Assembly: GCA_004352715.1 (NCBI GenBank)
Contig: SCFE01000104.1
Location: forward strand, 1,301,369 to 1,365,368
DNA from: Hofstenia miamia
Lineage: Eukaryota; Xenacoelomorpha; Acoela
Direction: 5' to 3'
Length of the DNA: 64,000 nt
The translations under genes and the position numbers were made by a program. The notes beneath the pieces are model-generated. The model had not been told where the DNA came from and did no database searches. It was given only the letters and a program-made list of their open reading frames with translations. Of the stretch, positions 22,763-33,099 are shown one piece after another. Each line of letters starts with the position of its first letter. The first letter of the stretch is position 1.

Positions 22763-22783
22763 AACAACATGAATCCTCCCCAG

Positions 22784-23215
22784 CTAGGATTGCCAAAAAG
22801 GCGTCAGAAAATAAATTAGTGAATCAATATGCGAACTCGTGATAAACGACATAAATAGGCTTTCATGTTTCAAAGAACGTATTAATTTGTCAACTTTATG
22901 AAGCCAAAATCCACTTGGATGACAGTTTTGTGATAGCAGCTCAGCAACTTCAAAACTAATGTCAGGACGACTAACAGCTGATATCCAAAGTAGTTTGCCA
23001 GTTGCAGTACGATAATTCGATAGATTATCAATTACACATAACGTATTTATGTAATATTCTCCGAGATAAATCAAAACCGGTTATGTTTTCTCGTAAATTC
23101 ATTCCCAGAAATTTAACTCAATGATTATTACCTTGAAGTATTTTTCCCACTGTGAACTGAGTACAAAATTCTTTAATTATATAATCCAACCAATTTCTTT
23201 CACCTGAAAACATCA
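22784..23215 (-). pseudogene. Copia reverse transcriptase, C-terminal part with catalytic box
   Basis: Around 23200-23240 the minus strand reads VMIHADELMFSGERNW, which corresponds to the V-H-V-D-D-F/L box; the second Asp is Glu, so the copy should be inactive. A stop-broken stretch KFLGMNL follows, then the frame ending at 22784 with TATGKLLWISAVSRPDISFE followed by VAELLSQ, the conserved Y-R-S-x-V-G-x-L-x-W/Y...T-R-P-D-I-S/A connection region. The order after integrase is diagnostic of Ty1/copia. Confidence 0.8.
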
Positions 23216-23233
23216 ATTCATCTGCATGTATCA

Positions 23234-23503
23234 TTACTGTACCACGGCGAATCGAGGGACTACCACGAAAATTATACAAAGCATGACCAACAGAACACTC
23301 AACACTACCAAGGATAAGTTTTCAGTACCTGTCTCGTACCACAGCTTTGAAGCGTCAGTAAGCCTATAAACGTGACAACCAGAAGACGAAATTGAAAGCA
23401 ATATCCGAACAGCTGGCCTAGAACACATTGGAGAGTAAGATTCACGAACTTCTTTGTCCTGATATCCTCGTACAAGACAAGCTTTAGGTTGCCTCAGCAC
23501 CAT
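23234..23503 (-). pseudogene. Copia reverse transcriptase, central part with deletion
   Basis: The frame reads KACLVRGYQDKEVRESYSPM followed by CSRPAVRILLSI, matching the K-A-R-L-V-A-R-G-x-x-x-x...E-T/S-Y-S/A-P-T/V region. After SSGCHVY it jumps to LTDASKLWYET, the G-L-x-D-A-S-R-x-W-Y motif. The segment between them, which should hold the first catalytic Asp block (D-V-K-T/A-A-F-L-N/Q-G), is deleted. Confidence 0.75.
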
Positions 23504-23518
23504 TAATTTCTTTCATTG

Positions 23519-23935
23519 TCAAAACCCAACGTGTACTACGTATATTAACATTTTTAGTGAAGCTTTTGACACTTCTTCGTAAACCGTATTCCGTTTCCAA
23601 TTATTTAATTCATTCAGCTTAGCAGGTTCAAAGACATCATCAGCATAATGTACATATTCTTCTCCAAACCGAATAGGAACGTGCCGATCTCGGACAGGAT
23701 ATCTTTGTTGAACATGATCTCCTTCTATGCAATTGTTGTTAAAATTGTCATCCACGCCACAAGAATTGGGAGTACCCTTGTCATTCTCTGGTGAATTTTC
23801 ATTACTATGACTATCATCTTCAATAGGATGTGAATCAACTAAGGAACTCTCGATTACTTTCTTAGAAAGACTACTCCCATCATCAATGCAATGTGAATCA
23901 GATGAAGAACTATTCACTATCGCTTTTTGACCCAC
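23519..23935 (-). pseudogene. Copia integrase-RT linker and RT start
   Basis: A Ser/Asp/Asn-rich, disordered linker of about 70 residues leads to RYPVRDRHVPIRFGEEYVHY (the R-Y-P-x-R-x-R-x-P/x-P-x-R-F/Y motif typical between copia integrase and RT). ELNNWKRNTVYEEV follows, which corresponds to the E-L-x-N-W-x-x-N-x-x-x-x-x-V RT opening. The frame then shifts to 23234-23503. Confidence 0.75.
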
Positions 23936-24004
23936 ACTATTTTGCTGGTCAGAAAAGGAGAAAGAACTTCCAACTGTAACCTTTTGAATAGAATGAAGAT
24001 GACG

Positions 24005-24990
24005 TCAGATATAACGACAACCAAATTTAACCAATGCTTTACTAGAATACACTGCAGTAAAATAGCCGGGTCCACGCCAAAATTTCCCATCTCTTGATAA
24101 GAAGAGTATTTTATCTCCTATTGCAATGGCTTCTCTAACACTGCGTGTTTTGCAGCACAACACTCTGCGAAGCTTTTGTGAACAATCGGCTTTGGTGAAA
24201 GGCTTCACGAACTGGTTCTAGCAGGTTTATATGACGAGCTGCAGCTTTGATGATAGTGAAATCTCCAAGAGCGGGAAGATCATCCGTAATAACCGAATTA
24301 ATACAAGGATTTCGGCCAAAAACAAACTGAAATTGTGAATATCCTTCACGATTTGGCATGCAGTTCTTTGCGAATGTAGAAGCTTTAAAAACATCTTGAA
24401 TTCTTGAAGAAGGTTCTCCCATAAGAACCCGGACAACAGTTTCTTTAACCACTCCGTTATGCCTTTCAGCTACACCATTAGAAAAAGGTGAATATGGTGC
24501 TGTCGTATTAAATTCAATATTGGGTTTCTCACGTAAGTTAACAAAGCTATCAGATACAAACTCACCACCATTATGAGCAAGTATTCGATTTGCACTGCCA
24601 AATGTCATAACCCCATCGGAAAGAAATGCAGTTTCAACAGACTTCGATGATTTGTCTGGTAATACAACACATACACTAGACCTGGAAAATAGGTCAATAA
24701 TATGTAGAACCCAATATCCTTTCAACTTAACACAACTCAAATCTAGCAAGAACAAATCCATTCCCAAAATTTGATTGAAATCTTGAACTACGGGTAAGGT
24801 AACAGCAGGACGAATTTAGCCTTTTTTTGCTTGCAAGCATATAGAACAGTTGGAATTTATACTATCTAATGCAGCTTTGTTAACATCTAAACCAGTTGAC
24901 TGAAGAAATTTCAACATTTTCTCCGCACTTTGATGACCAAATTGGATGTGTAAATTATTCAGTTGTTGAAAGAGTTGCATTTTTGATTGA
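24005..24990 (-). pseudogene. Copia integrase (HHCC, DDE core and C-terminal part)
   Basis: Reading the minus strand from 24990: LHIQFGH, then NCSICLQAKKG supply the H-H-C-C zinc-binding domain, closed by one stop codon. The 24135-24767 frame then gives VLHIIDLFSR in the first DDE strand; RILAHNGGEF where the usual motif is I-L/x-S-D-N-G-G-E-F, so the second catalytic Asp is His; and YSPFSNGVAERHNGVVKE with the catalytic Glu. FVFGRNPCINSV follows. After a frameshift, 24005-24208 encodes FTKADCSQKLRRVLCCKT and the FWRGPGYF segment of the C-terminal domain. This domain would insert the cDNA into the chromosome; the Asp-to-His change and frame breaks show it is dead. Confidence 0.85.
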
Positions 24991-25299
24991 AAATAAAAGC
25001 GAGTTTATCTCTTACATCATCAAAAGCACCTCGATTTTTACATAAAGAAATTGCGTAATGACCTGTTTTAGTTATGATTTCAAATTTTCATCAATCACAA
25101 TTTGATCTTTGTCCGTATCGATTATAGCTTTCATTCACTTTAACGAGGATTTGGAAGTCAAAGTATATACATTGATATATCTATATTGCCCACGAATAAT
25201 CTCAGAAAGTACAACTTGATATAAAGCTTTTTGGAAAGACCATCATCAAATACAAATGATGCATTAGATTGGCAAGGTTTAATGTCATTAATAGTCATC

Positions 25300-25392
25300 T
25301 TTACAGTAATTAAATATCGTTCAAACTACATAAGCCCACATACTGTAGTAGTACATGCGGTATCCGCTAGACCAAACAACTTATTGTTTATT
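25300..25392 (-). pseudogene. Copia protease fragment
   Basis: The minus strand reads FGLADTACTTTVCGLM, a stop, then FERYL. LADTACT fits the D-(S/T)-(G/A) aspartic protease active site in the D-T-A-C-x-x-x-V-x-G form seen in some animal copia elements. A W codon appears to have mutated to TAG just after it. It lies between the zinc knuckle and integrase, as expected for copia. Confidence 0.6.
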
Positions 25393-25697
25393 CAATTTTT
25401 GAATATCAGACCCACGAAAGAAAATAAAGTTGCACCAGTTTCATCTCTATTTTCATTTGGGCCATTTGGATTTCCCTCTGCTCTAGCAGCAGAATGACAT
25501 GCAAAATTTACATTGTTCAAATCAGGACAATCATAACGCCAATGCTGACTAGAGCCACATTTATTACAAGGATTCAAGTGACTGGGTCCATACATTGCTC
25601 TACGACCACCACGGCTACAGTTATTGATAAAATTATTTCGAATGCGATTAGATTGCAACGAATTACACGTCATAAATCGATTTGAATTGTTGTTCAA
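25393..25697 (-). pseudogene. Copia gag zinc-knuckle segment
   Basis: The frame encodes an Asn/Arg-rich stretch followed by CNKCGSSQHWRYDC, a perfect C-x2-C-x4-H-x4-C knuckle that binds RNA in retroelement nucleocapsids. A second pair, ACH, follows in NVNFACHSAARAEGN. Confidence 0.85.
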
Positions 25698-25727
25698 TAA
25701 AGCTCACTCAACGGTCTGCTGACATTG

Positions 25728-26266
25728 CTAATCACTCAAAAAGGTTGGTTCACATTTTAGTTCAATACCATGTCCAACGTCCTTACCACCAAACTCAAAT
25801 GTAGTGCTAATTCTAAATATAGCAGCTTTAACTTTTTCCAATTTCAACTCAGATGAGGCCAAAATAATACACAGTTCATGATCCGGAAGATTACATCTGT
25901 GAAGCATTTTCAGGTGCAAGTACTGCGTCGCCTAATTTCATGTCATACTCTTTCATTTTATTTACAATTCAAGTTGAAAATAAAACCATGAATTTCATCA
26001 TTATTACGTAAATGTTTGAACTCAACAAACGTTTCATAGGCCTCACTTTCCTTAGACGCTTTGAAACTTTTATCTAGTTCCGCAAGCAACGTTTCAAAAC
26101 CAAACTCGTTATTCAATTGATTTATGGATAAAGAATGACTTACGTCCTTAGCAGTTCCTTTCAAAAATATAATAAGAGGACCACGTTTCTTTTTCTCCAC
26201 ATCTGTTACAATGCTCCATTGTGCATAATCATTGATTTGAGGATCAAACGAAGGTGGCGTTTTCAA
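25728..26266 (-). pseudogene. Copia gag N-terminal and central part
   Basis: The frame ending at 25958 encodes FDPQINDYAQWSIVTDVEKK followed by KRGPLIIFLKG. This is the W-based opening of the UBN2/gag-polypeptide fold with the x-R-G-x-x-I-x-x-x-L-x-G-x-A segment, then ETLLAELDKSFKASKESEAY followed by ETFVEFKHLR. A second frame (25728-25919) continues with CNLPDHELCIILASSELKLE. No ATG is seen at the start of the first frame. It would form the particle shell. Confidence 0.7.
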
Positions 26267-26286
26267 AGTCGATGGCGTCGGTTACT

Positions 26287-26297
26287 CTCTGCTACCA
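26287..26297 (-). other. Primer-binding site for initiator tRNA-Met
   Basis: On the minus strand TGGTAGCAGAG follows the 5' LTR end directly. This is the complement of the 3' end CUCUGCUACCA of animal initiator methionine tRNA, the usual primer of copia elements. Confidence 0.85.
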
Positions 26298-26446
26298 TGT
26301 AAAAGTTCAACACAAGTAAAAATATGACATTGTTGTAAGATCGTTTACATCTAATTATAAAATAAAACACTTAAAACAAATTATAACCAGACTGTTAACA
26401 GGTTGTTTGTAGCATGCGAAGTAATCTAACCAAATTAGAGTTCACA
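26298..26446 (-). repeat. Copia 5' LTR
   Basis: Plus-strand start TGTAAAAGTTCAACACAAG, end TAGAGTTCACA; homologous to 22252-22380. The whole element spans 22252-26446 on the minus strand. At about 4.2 kb it is near normal length despite internal deletions. Confidence 0.85.
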
Positions 26447-26447
26447 G

Positions 26448-26569
26448 ATAAATTTAACATAGTAAGCAGTAATCGAACAGAGTACTGGTCGATCAACTTT
26501 GTTTATTCACTGCTGGGTACTTGATCGACAAGCACTTTGGCCGATTAATGCTTACTGTGTTAAATTTAT
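26448..26569. repeat. 122-bp palindromic hairpin abutting the copia LTR
   Basis: The left arm starts ATAAATTTAACATAGTAAGC and the right arm ends with its near-perfect complement (GCTTACTGTGTTAAATTTAT). The match continues inward through GGTCGATCAA/TTGATCGACA, leaving a loop of about 25 bp. It starts one base after the LTR end. It could be a foldback MITE. Confidence 0.8.
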
Positions 26570-27024
26570 ATGCACAATACAGTTCTCGATCGATGGTTCA
26601 AATACTCATGTAAAAAATTTTGAAAATTAGACAAAAATTGATCGAGCTATACTCGGACAAAAAAGGCCAACTCGACAAAAAATTTCAATTTTTTTACGTT
26701 TTTTGGAAGCTAATTTGATCTTCGGTTTTTAGCTTTTGGACCTTCAGATGAAATCTTCCCCTAGTGTTGCTCTTTCGAATCAGCTATAAACTTCCAAAAT
26801 CCATGGAGTAGAACATTACTAGCAATTTTTGTTGAAACGTTTAAAGCCCAAATAGAAATTTCTCAAAAATTGTAAAATCTGATTTTGGAATATTAAATAT
26901 GTCCCGTTATATATTTGCATTAAATAATGTGGAATATATTTTCGCAATATATTGATATCCCTTAATAATTTTTGATAGTTGCAATGTCGATTTAGGTATT
27001 AACTACAGAAGTGGCCAGTATTAG
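26570..27024. other. Unassigned DNA
   Basis: AT-rich, no coding trace recognised. Confidence 0.5.
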
Positions 27025-27165
27025 AAATGTTAGTAAACACAAATTTAACCATTCAGCAAGCCAAAATCCACTATGATTAACACCTTCACAAAGTAGCTTT
27101 GCCATCTATTATATAGACTGCTACCGAAATCCATAGATATCTCATTCCACTGGTATATGCAATAT
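27025..27165 (-). pseudogene. Scrap of a second copia reverse transcriptase
   Basis: The minus strand reads RYLWISVAV and, after a frame change, MAKLLCEGVNHSGFWLAEW. This aligns with the neighbouring element's LLWISAVSRP and VAELLSQNCHPSGFWLHKV. It is a heavily decayed relative of the element at 22-26 kb. Confidence 0.55.
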
Positions 27166-27279
27166 AAATGCAATATTTCACAAAAAATTAGGCACATTCC
27201 TATAAATCATTAAATTGATTTTTAATTTCTTAGAAAGATTTATATTTTTATTAATTACAGATATTTGACACCAACAAAC

Positions 27280-27515
27280 CTTTGGTGGTGATTTCTCAAT
27301 TTTGGCGCCTAATGCTGGAAATTCTTCGTCGTATTCTGATTCTTTGACAGTGTATGAAGGCGGTGGCTGTGCGAAAGGATCGATTGGAACACCATAAATA
27401 AGATTGCATTTATGTGCAATTTGGCAATTCATCTGACATATGAGTGGGCGGTCGGGATTTGCATTTCTAAGCTCAGCTTGATGACGTCTTTGTCTTCGAC
27501 GAGCATTGATTACCT
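27280..27515 (-). CDS. Internal exon of an unidentified host gene
   Basis: An open frame of about 78 codons is bounded by a good splice acceptor (minus strand CCTTTATTTCTTAG|AGGTAATC) and a donor (CCACCAAAG|GTTTGTTGG). It encodes VINARRRQRRHQAELRNANP, then DRPLICQMNCQIAHKCNLIY with three Cys and one His, then a Pro-rich PPPSYTVKESEYDEEFPALG segment. Codon use is much less AT-biased than the surroundings and the protein looks like a real conserved sequence: a basic helix, a Cys/His patch and an acidic FPALG tail. The FPALG-type motif recurs in several RNA-binding and translation-related proteins, but I do not recognise the gene. Neighbouring exons were not found; the copia element and gaps probably lie in its introns. 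Confidence 0.6.
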
Positions 27516-27558
27516 CTAAGAAATAAAGGTAAAAATAACTAGACTATTGTTAGTGTTT

Positions 27559-28226
27559 AACAGCAAAATGCGATAAAGATTTAAATCATTTGGTGAAACC
27601 TGTTTTACAGAAATGTTCACTATAAACGTACAATAATATTAACGAAGGCCTAAGCATGGCCTAATTAAAGTACGAACAATCAGCAAGCAATGAAAATAAG
27701 AGACGATTAAAAATCAATAATTTATAGCTGACTGTGGTAGGAAACGATCGGAATTTCATAATATGTATAATTTCACCGTTAATTACCAATAATTAAGAGA
27801 ATTATTTTGTAGAAAAACATCCATAATTTAGTTTTTCAACTTAGTAGTGAACGAAGAATCGATACTATGGATAATATGCAACTCTNAACAGCAAAATGCG
27901 ATAAAGATTTAAATCATTTGGTGAAACCTGTTTTACAGAAATGACCAAATGAATGTTCACTATAAACGTACAATAATATTAACGAAGGCCTAAGCATGGC
28001 CTAATTAAAGTACGAACAATCACCAAGCAATGAAAATAAGAGACGATTAAAAATCAATAATTTATAGCTGACTGTGGTAGGAAACGATCGGAATTTCATA
28101 ATATGTATAATATCACCGTTAATTACCAATAATTAAGAGAATTATTTTGTATAAAAACATCCATAATTTAGTTTTTTCAACTTAGTAGTGAACGAAGAAT
28201 CGATACTATGGATAATATGCAACTCT
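27559..28226. repeat. 330-bp segment present twice across a single N
   Basis: 27559-27885 (starting AACAGCAAAATGCGATAAAG) is repeated at 27887-28226 with a 10-bp indel and a few substitutions; the N is at 27886. Both begin and end at the same words, so this is probably an unmerged contig overlap or haplotype pair in the intron next to the exon at 27280-27515. Confidence 0.85.
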
Positions 28227-29160
28227 TTGCCAACATAAAAATTCTAAAAACTTTTTTCTGCTGGTCTAAGTATCACATTTGAACAATCCACGTATCTCAA
28301 TGTGCTAATACAAATATTTTATTGAGAATTACATCGCCAACAATTTTGATAATTTCTCCTATTTCAGTGCAATGCTGCAAATGGTCTGTCGCATTTAAGT
28401 AGGCAATGCTCAAGGGCGCATCCAGAAAAATTTGATGGGTAGGCATGAATTGAAAATTTACCAGTCCATTTCATACGTTCTCAAAAATGCATACATAATT
28501 ACACATACTGAAAATGCGTTATATAATGTATGTGAATGAGCAAATACATAGGATCGAAATATTTATAAAGCAAAGTTTATTTTTGTAAATTGGTCGGCAT
28601 TAAATATGACGCTTTACCGAACAAGTGTTTGAATCTGAATTTATACAAAAGTAAACATGGCAATTTATGCAGTAGGTAAAAATAGTATACATTTTTGTGA
28701 TGACCTGTATGCTCATACGTTTTGGATAGTGAATGTAATCAAGGGGAACCAATGCCTCAAGGCAATTTGAGCAAATGGTGTTCTACACTATTTGTACTTG
28801 CAAGATGATAAAGACATGCTGCTAAAAATTTGGTTTTTGTGGATGTCTAATTTTCTGACACTTTGCTGCATAGAAGCGAACCGTTTACTGCAATGAGATA
28901 AAATAATGTATTGCATCGAAATTTATATGAATCTACGAAATAATATTCCGTTTGAAAGGAAAGCGTTTAGAGAAAACTTTCACAATCAGCATTATTTGCA
29001 TATGCGCTTTCTGAAATTGAAAACTAAAAGTCCAGTCAATTTGTATTTGAAGTGATTGACAATGATTCAAATATATTACAAGGGCATTGAATTCTTTCTA
29101 GGGTGAAAGGCTGATTTAGACTCCACTTGACATTTTTTCTATTAATATCTTGATTGAGAA
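28227..29160. other. Unassigned DNA
   Basis: No coding frame is recognised. At 28410-28440 CAAGGGCGCATCCAGAAAAA resembles a hAT terminal repeat without a found partner. Confidence 0.45.
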
Positions 29161-29173
29161 GAATTTCACAGCT

Positions 29174-29767
29174 ATATATATATATATATATATATATATA
29201 NNNNNNNNNNNNNNNNNNNNNNNNNNNNNNNNNNNNNNNNNNNNNNNNNNNNNNNNNNNNNNNNNNNNNNNNNNNNNNNNNNNNNNNNNNNNNNNNNNNN
29301 NNNNNNNNNNNNNNNNNNNNNNNNNNNNNNNNNNNNNNNNNNNNNNNNNNNNNNNNNNNNNNNNNNNNNNNNNNNNNNNNNNNNNNNNNNNNNNNNNNNN
29401 NNNNNNNNNNNNNNNNNNNNNNNNNNNNNNNNNNNNNNNNNNNNNNNNNNNNNNNNNNNNNNNNNNNNNNNNNNNNNNNNNNNNNNNNNNNNNNNNNNNN
29501 NNNNNNNNNNNNNNNNNNNNNNNNNNNNNNNNNNNNNNNNNNNNNNNNNNNNNNNNNNNNNNNNNNNNNNNNNNNNNNNNNNNNNNNNNNNNNNNNNNNN
29601 NNNNNNNNNNNNNNNNNNNNNNNNNNNNNNNNNNNNNNNNNNNNNNNNNNNNNNNNNNNNNNNNNNNNNNNNNNNNNNNNNNNNNNNNNNNNNNNNNNNN
29701 NNNNNNNNNNNNNNNNNNNNNNNNNNNNNNNNNNNNNNNNNNNNNNNNNNNNNNNNNNNNNNNNNNN
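29174..29767. repeat. (TA)n microsatellite running into a 567-N gap
   Basis: The TA tract ends at 29200 and Ns follow to 29767. Open frames across this interval are artefacts. Confidence 0.95.
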
Positions 29768-29807
29768 GGGTATGCATACCCTCTTATCTTCCTTAGATCC
29801 GCTACTG
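29768..29807 (-). mobile_element. Probable right end of a hAT MITE (rest in gap)
   Basis: Read from 29807 leftward the sequence is CAGTAGCGGATCTAAGGAAG, close to the CAGTGGCGGATC-type hAT terminus common in animals. The other end would lie in the N gap, so neither length nor target duplication can be given. Confidence 0.35.
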
Positions 29808-30229
29808 GCCATGCTAGCATAGTTTTCTTCAATGACTAATTCCAAATAGTTGAACAATTTGTTTAATCAGAAATAAATGGCTATAATACAAAACGTGTAC
29901 AAACCCCTATTAGCAGTTGGCAGTGATTCGATTGGCATCTAAAACAAAATTAGACAAGCAAAACACAAAGAATTCACCTCTAAATTGTCACAAATTTCAC
30001 TCCGATTTTGACTCATTTCTGCGCACTAAAATGTAAATGAAATAGAATTAAAATAACAAAAGCATATGTACACATGTACATTGTGCAAGTGATTGTTTAC
30101 TCAATATAGGAAATATATTCAAATTCATAATTTGCCCACAAAAATAGATGAATTTAACTCTCCGTGACATTTACAACAGCGCACTGAATGAATTTTGAAA
30201 TCAGAGCTGCGACAAAAGTCGGTTATTAA

Positions 30230-30243
30230 GGTAGAATTAGTGN

Positions 30244-30271
<28 letters not shown>
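30230..30271. mobile_element. End of a second TTAA-flanked element, then N and (TA)n
   Basis: TTAA (30226-30229) is followed by GGTAGAATTAGTG, identical to the terminus of the element at 32214-33095. A single N and a (TA)n tract come next, so the rest of the element is missing or misassembled. Confidence 0.6.
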
Positions 30272-30276
<5 letters not shown>

Positions 30277-30653
30277 GAAATTCTTTCGTAGTACTCATAT
30301 CAGGTGTAATCTCACAGCAATGTGTACATGGAATGCTCTATTATACGCACTAAATAGCATGCCCAAGTCGAAGATTATACATATTCTGTTGAAAATTTGA
30401 GGTATGGACATATCCCAATATGATGCTATTTGGACGGCCAGGATTTGACCATATCCATTAAATGAGTTTGCATAAAGCAGATAATTGCACTTACTGTATT
30501 AATAAAATATAAGTAATTGAATTTTGATATTATTTAATCATTGGCGGAGGTAATTCCTGCTGTAAGAATATAGGACATTGATGAAACAGTGCTTTTGACT
30601 TCTGAGAAACTTAAAAGTATGACGGAAATTTTGTTTGTCTTTTGCTGATGGCG

Positions 30654-31653
30654 NNNNNNNNNNNNNNNNNNNNNNNNNNNNNNNNNNNNNNNNNNNNNNN
30701 NNNNNNNNNNNNNNNNNNNNNNNNNNNNNNNNNNNNNNNNNNNNNNNNNNNNNNNNNNNNNNNNNNNNNNNNNNNNNNNNNNNNNNNNNNNNNNNNNNNN
30801 NNNNNNNNNNNNNNNNNNNNNNNNNNNNNNNNNNNNNNNNNNNNNNNNNNNNNNNNNNNNNNNNNNNNNNNNNNNNNNNNNNNNNNNNNNNNNNNNNNNN
30901 NNNNNNNNNNNNNNNNNNNNNNNNNNNNNNNNNNNNNNNNNNNNNNNNNNNNNNNNNNNNNNNNNNNNNNNNNNNNNNNNNNNNNNNNNNNNNNNNNNNN
31001 NNNNNNNNNNNNNNNNNNNNNNNNNNNNNNNNNNNNNNNNNNNNNNNNNNNNNNNNNNNNNNNNNNNNNNNNNNNNNNNNNNNNNNNNNNNNNNNNNNNN
31101 NNNNNNNNNNNNNNNNNNNNNNNNNNNNNNNNNNNNNNNNNNNNNNNNNNNNNNNNNNNNNNNNNNNNNNNNNNNNNNNNNNNNNNNNNNNNNNNNNNNN
31201 NNNNNNNNNNNNNNNNNNNNNNNNNNNNNNNNNNNNNNNNNNNNNNNNNNNNNNNNNNNNNNNNNNNNNNNNNNNNNNNNNNNNNNNNNNNNNNNNNNNN
31301 NNNNNNNNNNNNNNNNNNNNNNNNNNNNNNNNNNNNNNNNNNNNNNNNNNNNNNNNNNNNNNNNNNNNNNNNNNNNNNNNNNNNNNNNNNNNNNNNNNNN
31401 NNNNNNNNNNNNNNNNNNNNNNNNNNNNNNNNNNNNNNNNNNNNNNNNNNNNNNNNNNNNNNNNNNNNNNNNNNNNNNNNNNNNNNNNNNNNNNNNNNNN
31501 NNNNNNNNNNNNNNNNNNNNNNNNNNNNNNNNNNNNNNNNNNNNNNNNNNNNNNNNNNNNNNNNNNNNNNNNNNNNNNNNNNNNNNNNNNNNNNNNNNNN
31601 NNNNNNNNNNNNNNNNNNNNNNNNNNNNNNNNNNNNNNNNNNNNNNNNNNNNN
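30654..31653. other. Assembly gap of exactly 1000 N
   Basis: The round length suggests a placeholder of unknown true size. Confidence 0.95.
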
Positions 31654-32209
31654 ACAAAAAACCTTATTTTTGAAAAAAGCTTTGATATAAGGTTTGCTTA
31701 TTCTAATTAAATGTACCCATGTTAACTTGAAACGCCAAAATCACACAAACTTTGTAAGAACTATACGCACTTGCAAATATTTAACAGCAGTATTTTAAGC
31801 AGCGTTAATGTTTAGCAAAGCAATTTTTTTGAACATCGCAAAATGGAAACAAATTAGAATTTTATTACAAAAAGGTTTAAAATTTAATAGCAACGTAGCA
31901 TTTAATTATAAGAACAATAAAATTTTTACAATATTATCATGTCATATTATAAGGTGCTCAATAGAAAATCTTAATTTTATACCGGTATCTCAAATCATTG
32001 CCTTATTATCTTAGAATGCACGTCTGTAAAGCACATTTAAAGAAATTACCGATTTGCAGAGTTTAGACGCGTTTTAATGCATAATGTACTTTTAAAGTAT
32101 GCTATTCTAGCAGTATGAACATTTAAATAAAAGGGACTAATATATTAGAAAACGCTTACTGCATAGAAAAATAACGTATTAATTAGAACATAAACTAAAC
32201 TTAGAAACA
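31654..32209. other. Unassigned AT-rich DNA
   Basis: A 68-codon frame (31808-32014, plus) has no recognisable feature. No gene is called. Confidence 0.5.
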
Positions 32210-32213
32210 TTAA

Positions 32214-33095
32214 GGTAGAATTAGTGGTAAAGGGGCTAAAATCATTATTTTTCAACCAATTCTATTGTAACTTGGCATATAGCATCCTGATAGACTACAA
32301 AAATTTTTGCAATTTTTTTTGCATAAATTATGCAAATTAGGTCATCAAAGATGGCCGAATGGTTCCCGAAATGGTACATAACTTTGGTACAAGCTTGTAC
32401 CCACAAATATTAAGCAATTGTAATGAAATTTTGCATGCTGATAGCTTATGAGCTGCTTTAGGGCATGTACCAAAATCAGTGGTCTGCTATGATAATTGTA
32501 TTTTTTATAAAATTTTGACTTTTGAAGTCAGATCGAATTCAAAATTACAACCTCATTATGTATGCATGAACTTCATAAAACTTTAAGTATTCAGTGAAAC
32601 CACTCTATTTTGGTACAGGACCTGCACAAATACATGCTTAATGCATACACCAAATTTCAACATGATATCTGTATTAGTTTTTTAGTAATCATGCACCAAA
32701 AAACATGGGTTAGTGGAAAAAATTAGTTTTGAGAAAACGGCCAAAAACTGAAAAATTCTTACATCGTCTGGTTGAAATGTCAGCTGCTATCCCAAATAAT
32801 CCCTTTGTAACTTCCTTTCTGTAATGCTTACTGAATGAGTTCATTCGCTTTCTATGGTCAAATTATTATTTTATAATGAAAATATAGGCACGTAACCAAG
32901 CAAAAACATATTGGTTGCTAAGCATTTTTCAAGTAGGGGGGTTGTGAAAAATGCTTTATTACCAGTAAATAATACCTTTTCTGCATCCAATTTTAGCAGA
33001 ATTGTTTAGAGGAATGCTCATTAGTTGTCTCATGCAAATTTTGAGATATGGTATAGTTTGTCAATTTTCACCACTATCCTGCCACTAATTCTACC
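32214..33095. mobile_element. 882-bp non-autonomous DNA transposon flanked by TTAA
   Basis: The left end TTAA|GGTAGAATTAGTGG (TTAA at 32210-32213) and the right end CCACTAATTCTACC|TTAA (TTAA at 33096-33099) form perfect 14-bp inverted termini. TTAA duplications point to the piggyBac or Kolobok superfamilies; the GG...CC ends fit Kolobok-type termini at least as well. No long ORF lies inside. Another end of the family is at 30226. Confidence 0.8.
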
Positions 33096-33099
33096 TTAA

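Noticed and set aside
23519-23935. Ser/Asp-rich ORF as an independent host gene
   Set aside because: Its C-terminal RYPVRDRHVP and ELNNWKRN motifs and position place it in the copia polyprotein between integrase and RT.
29036-31690. Long open frames of 200-351 codons across 29-31.7 kb on both strands
   Set aside because: They consist almost entirely of N-derived unknown residues and (TA)n translation; no real coding sequence supports them.
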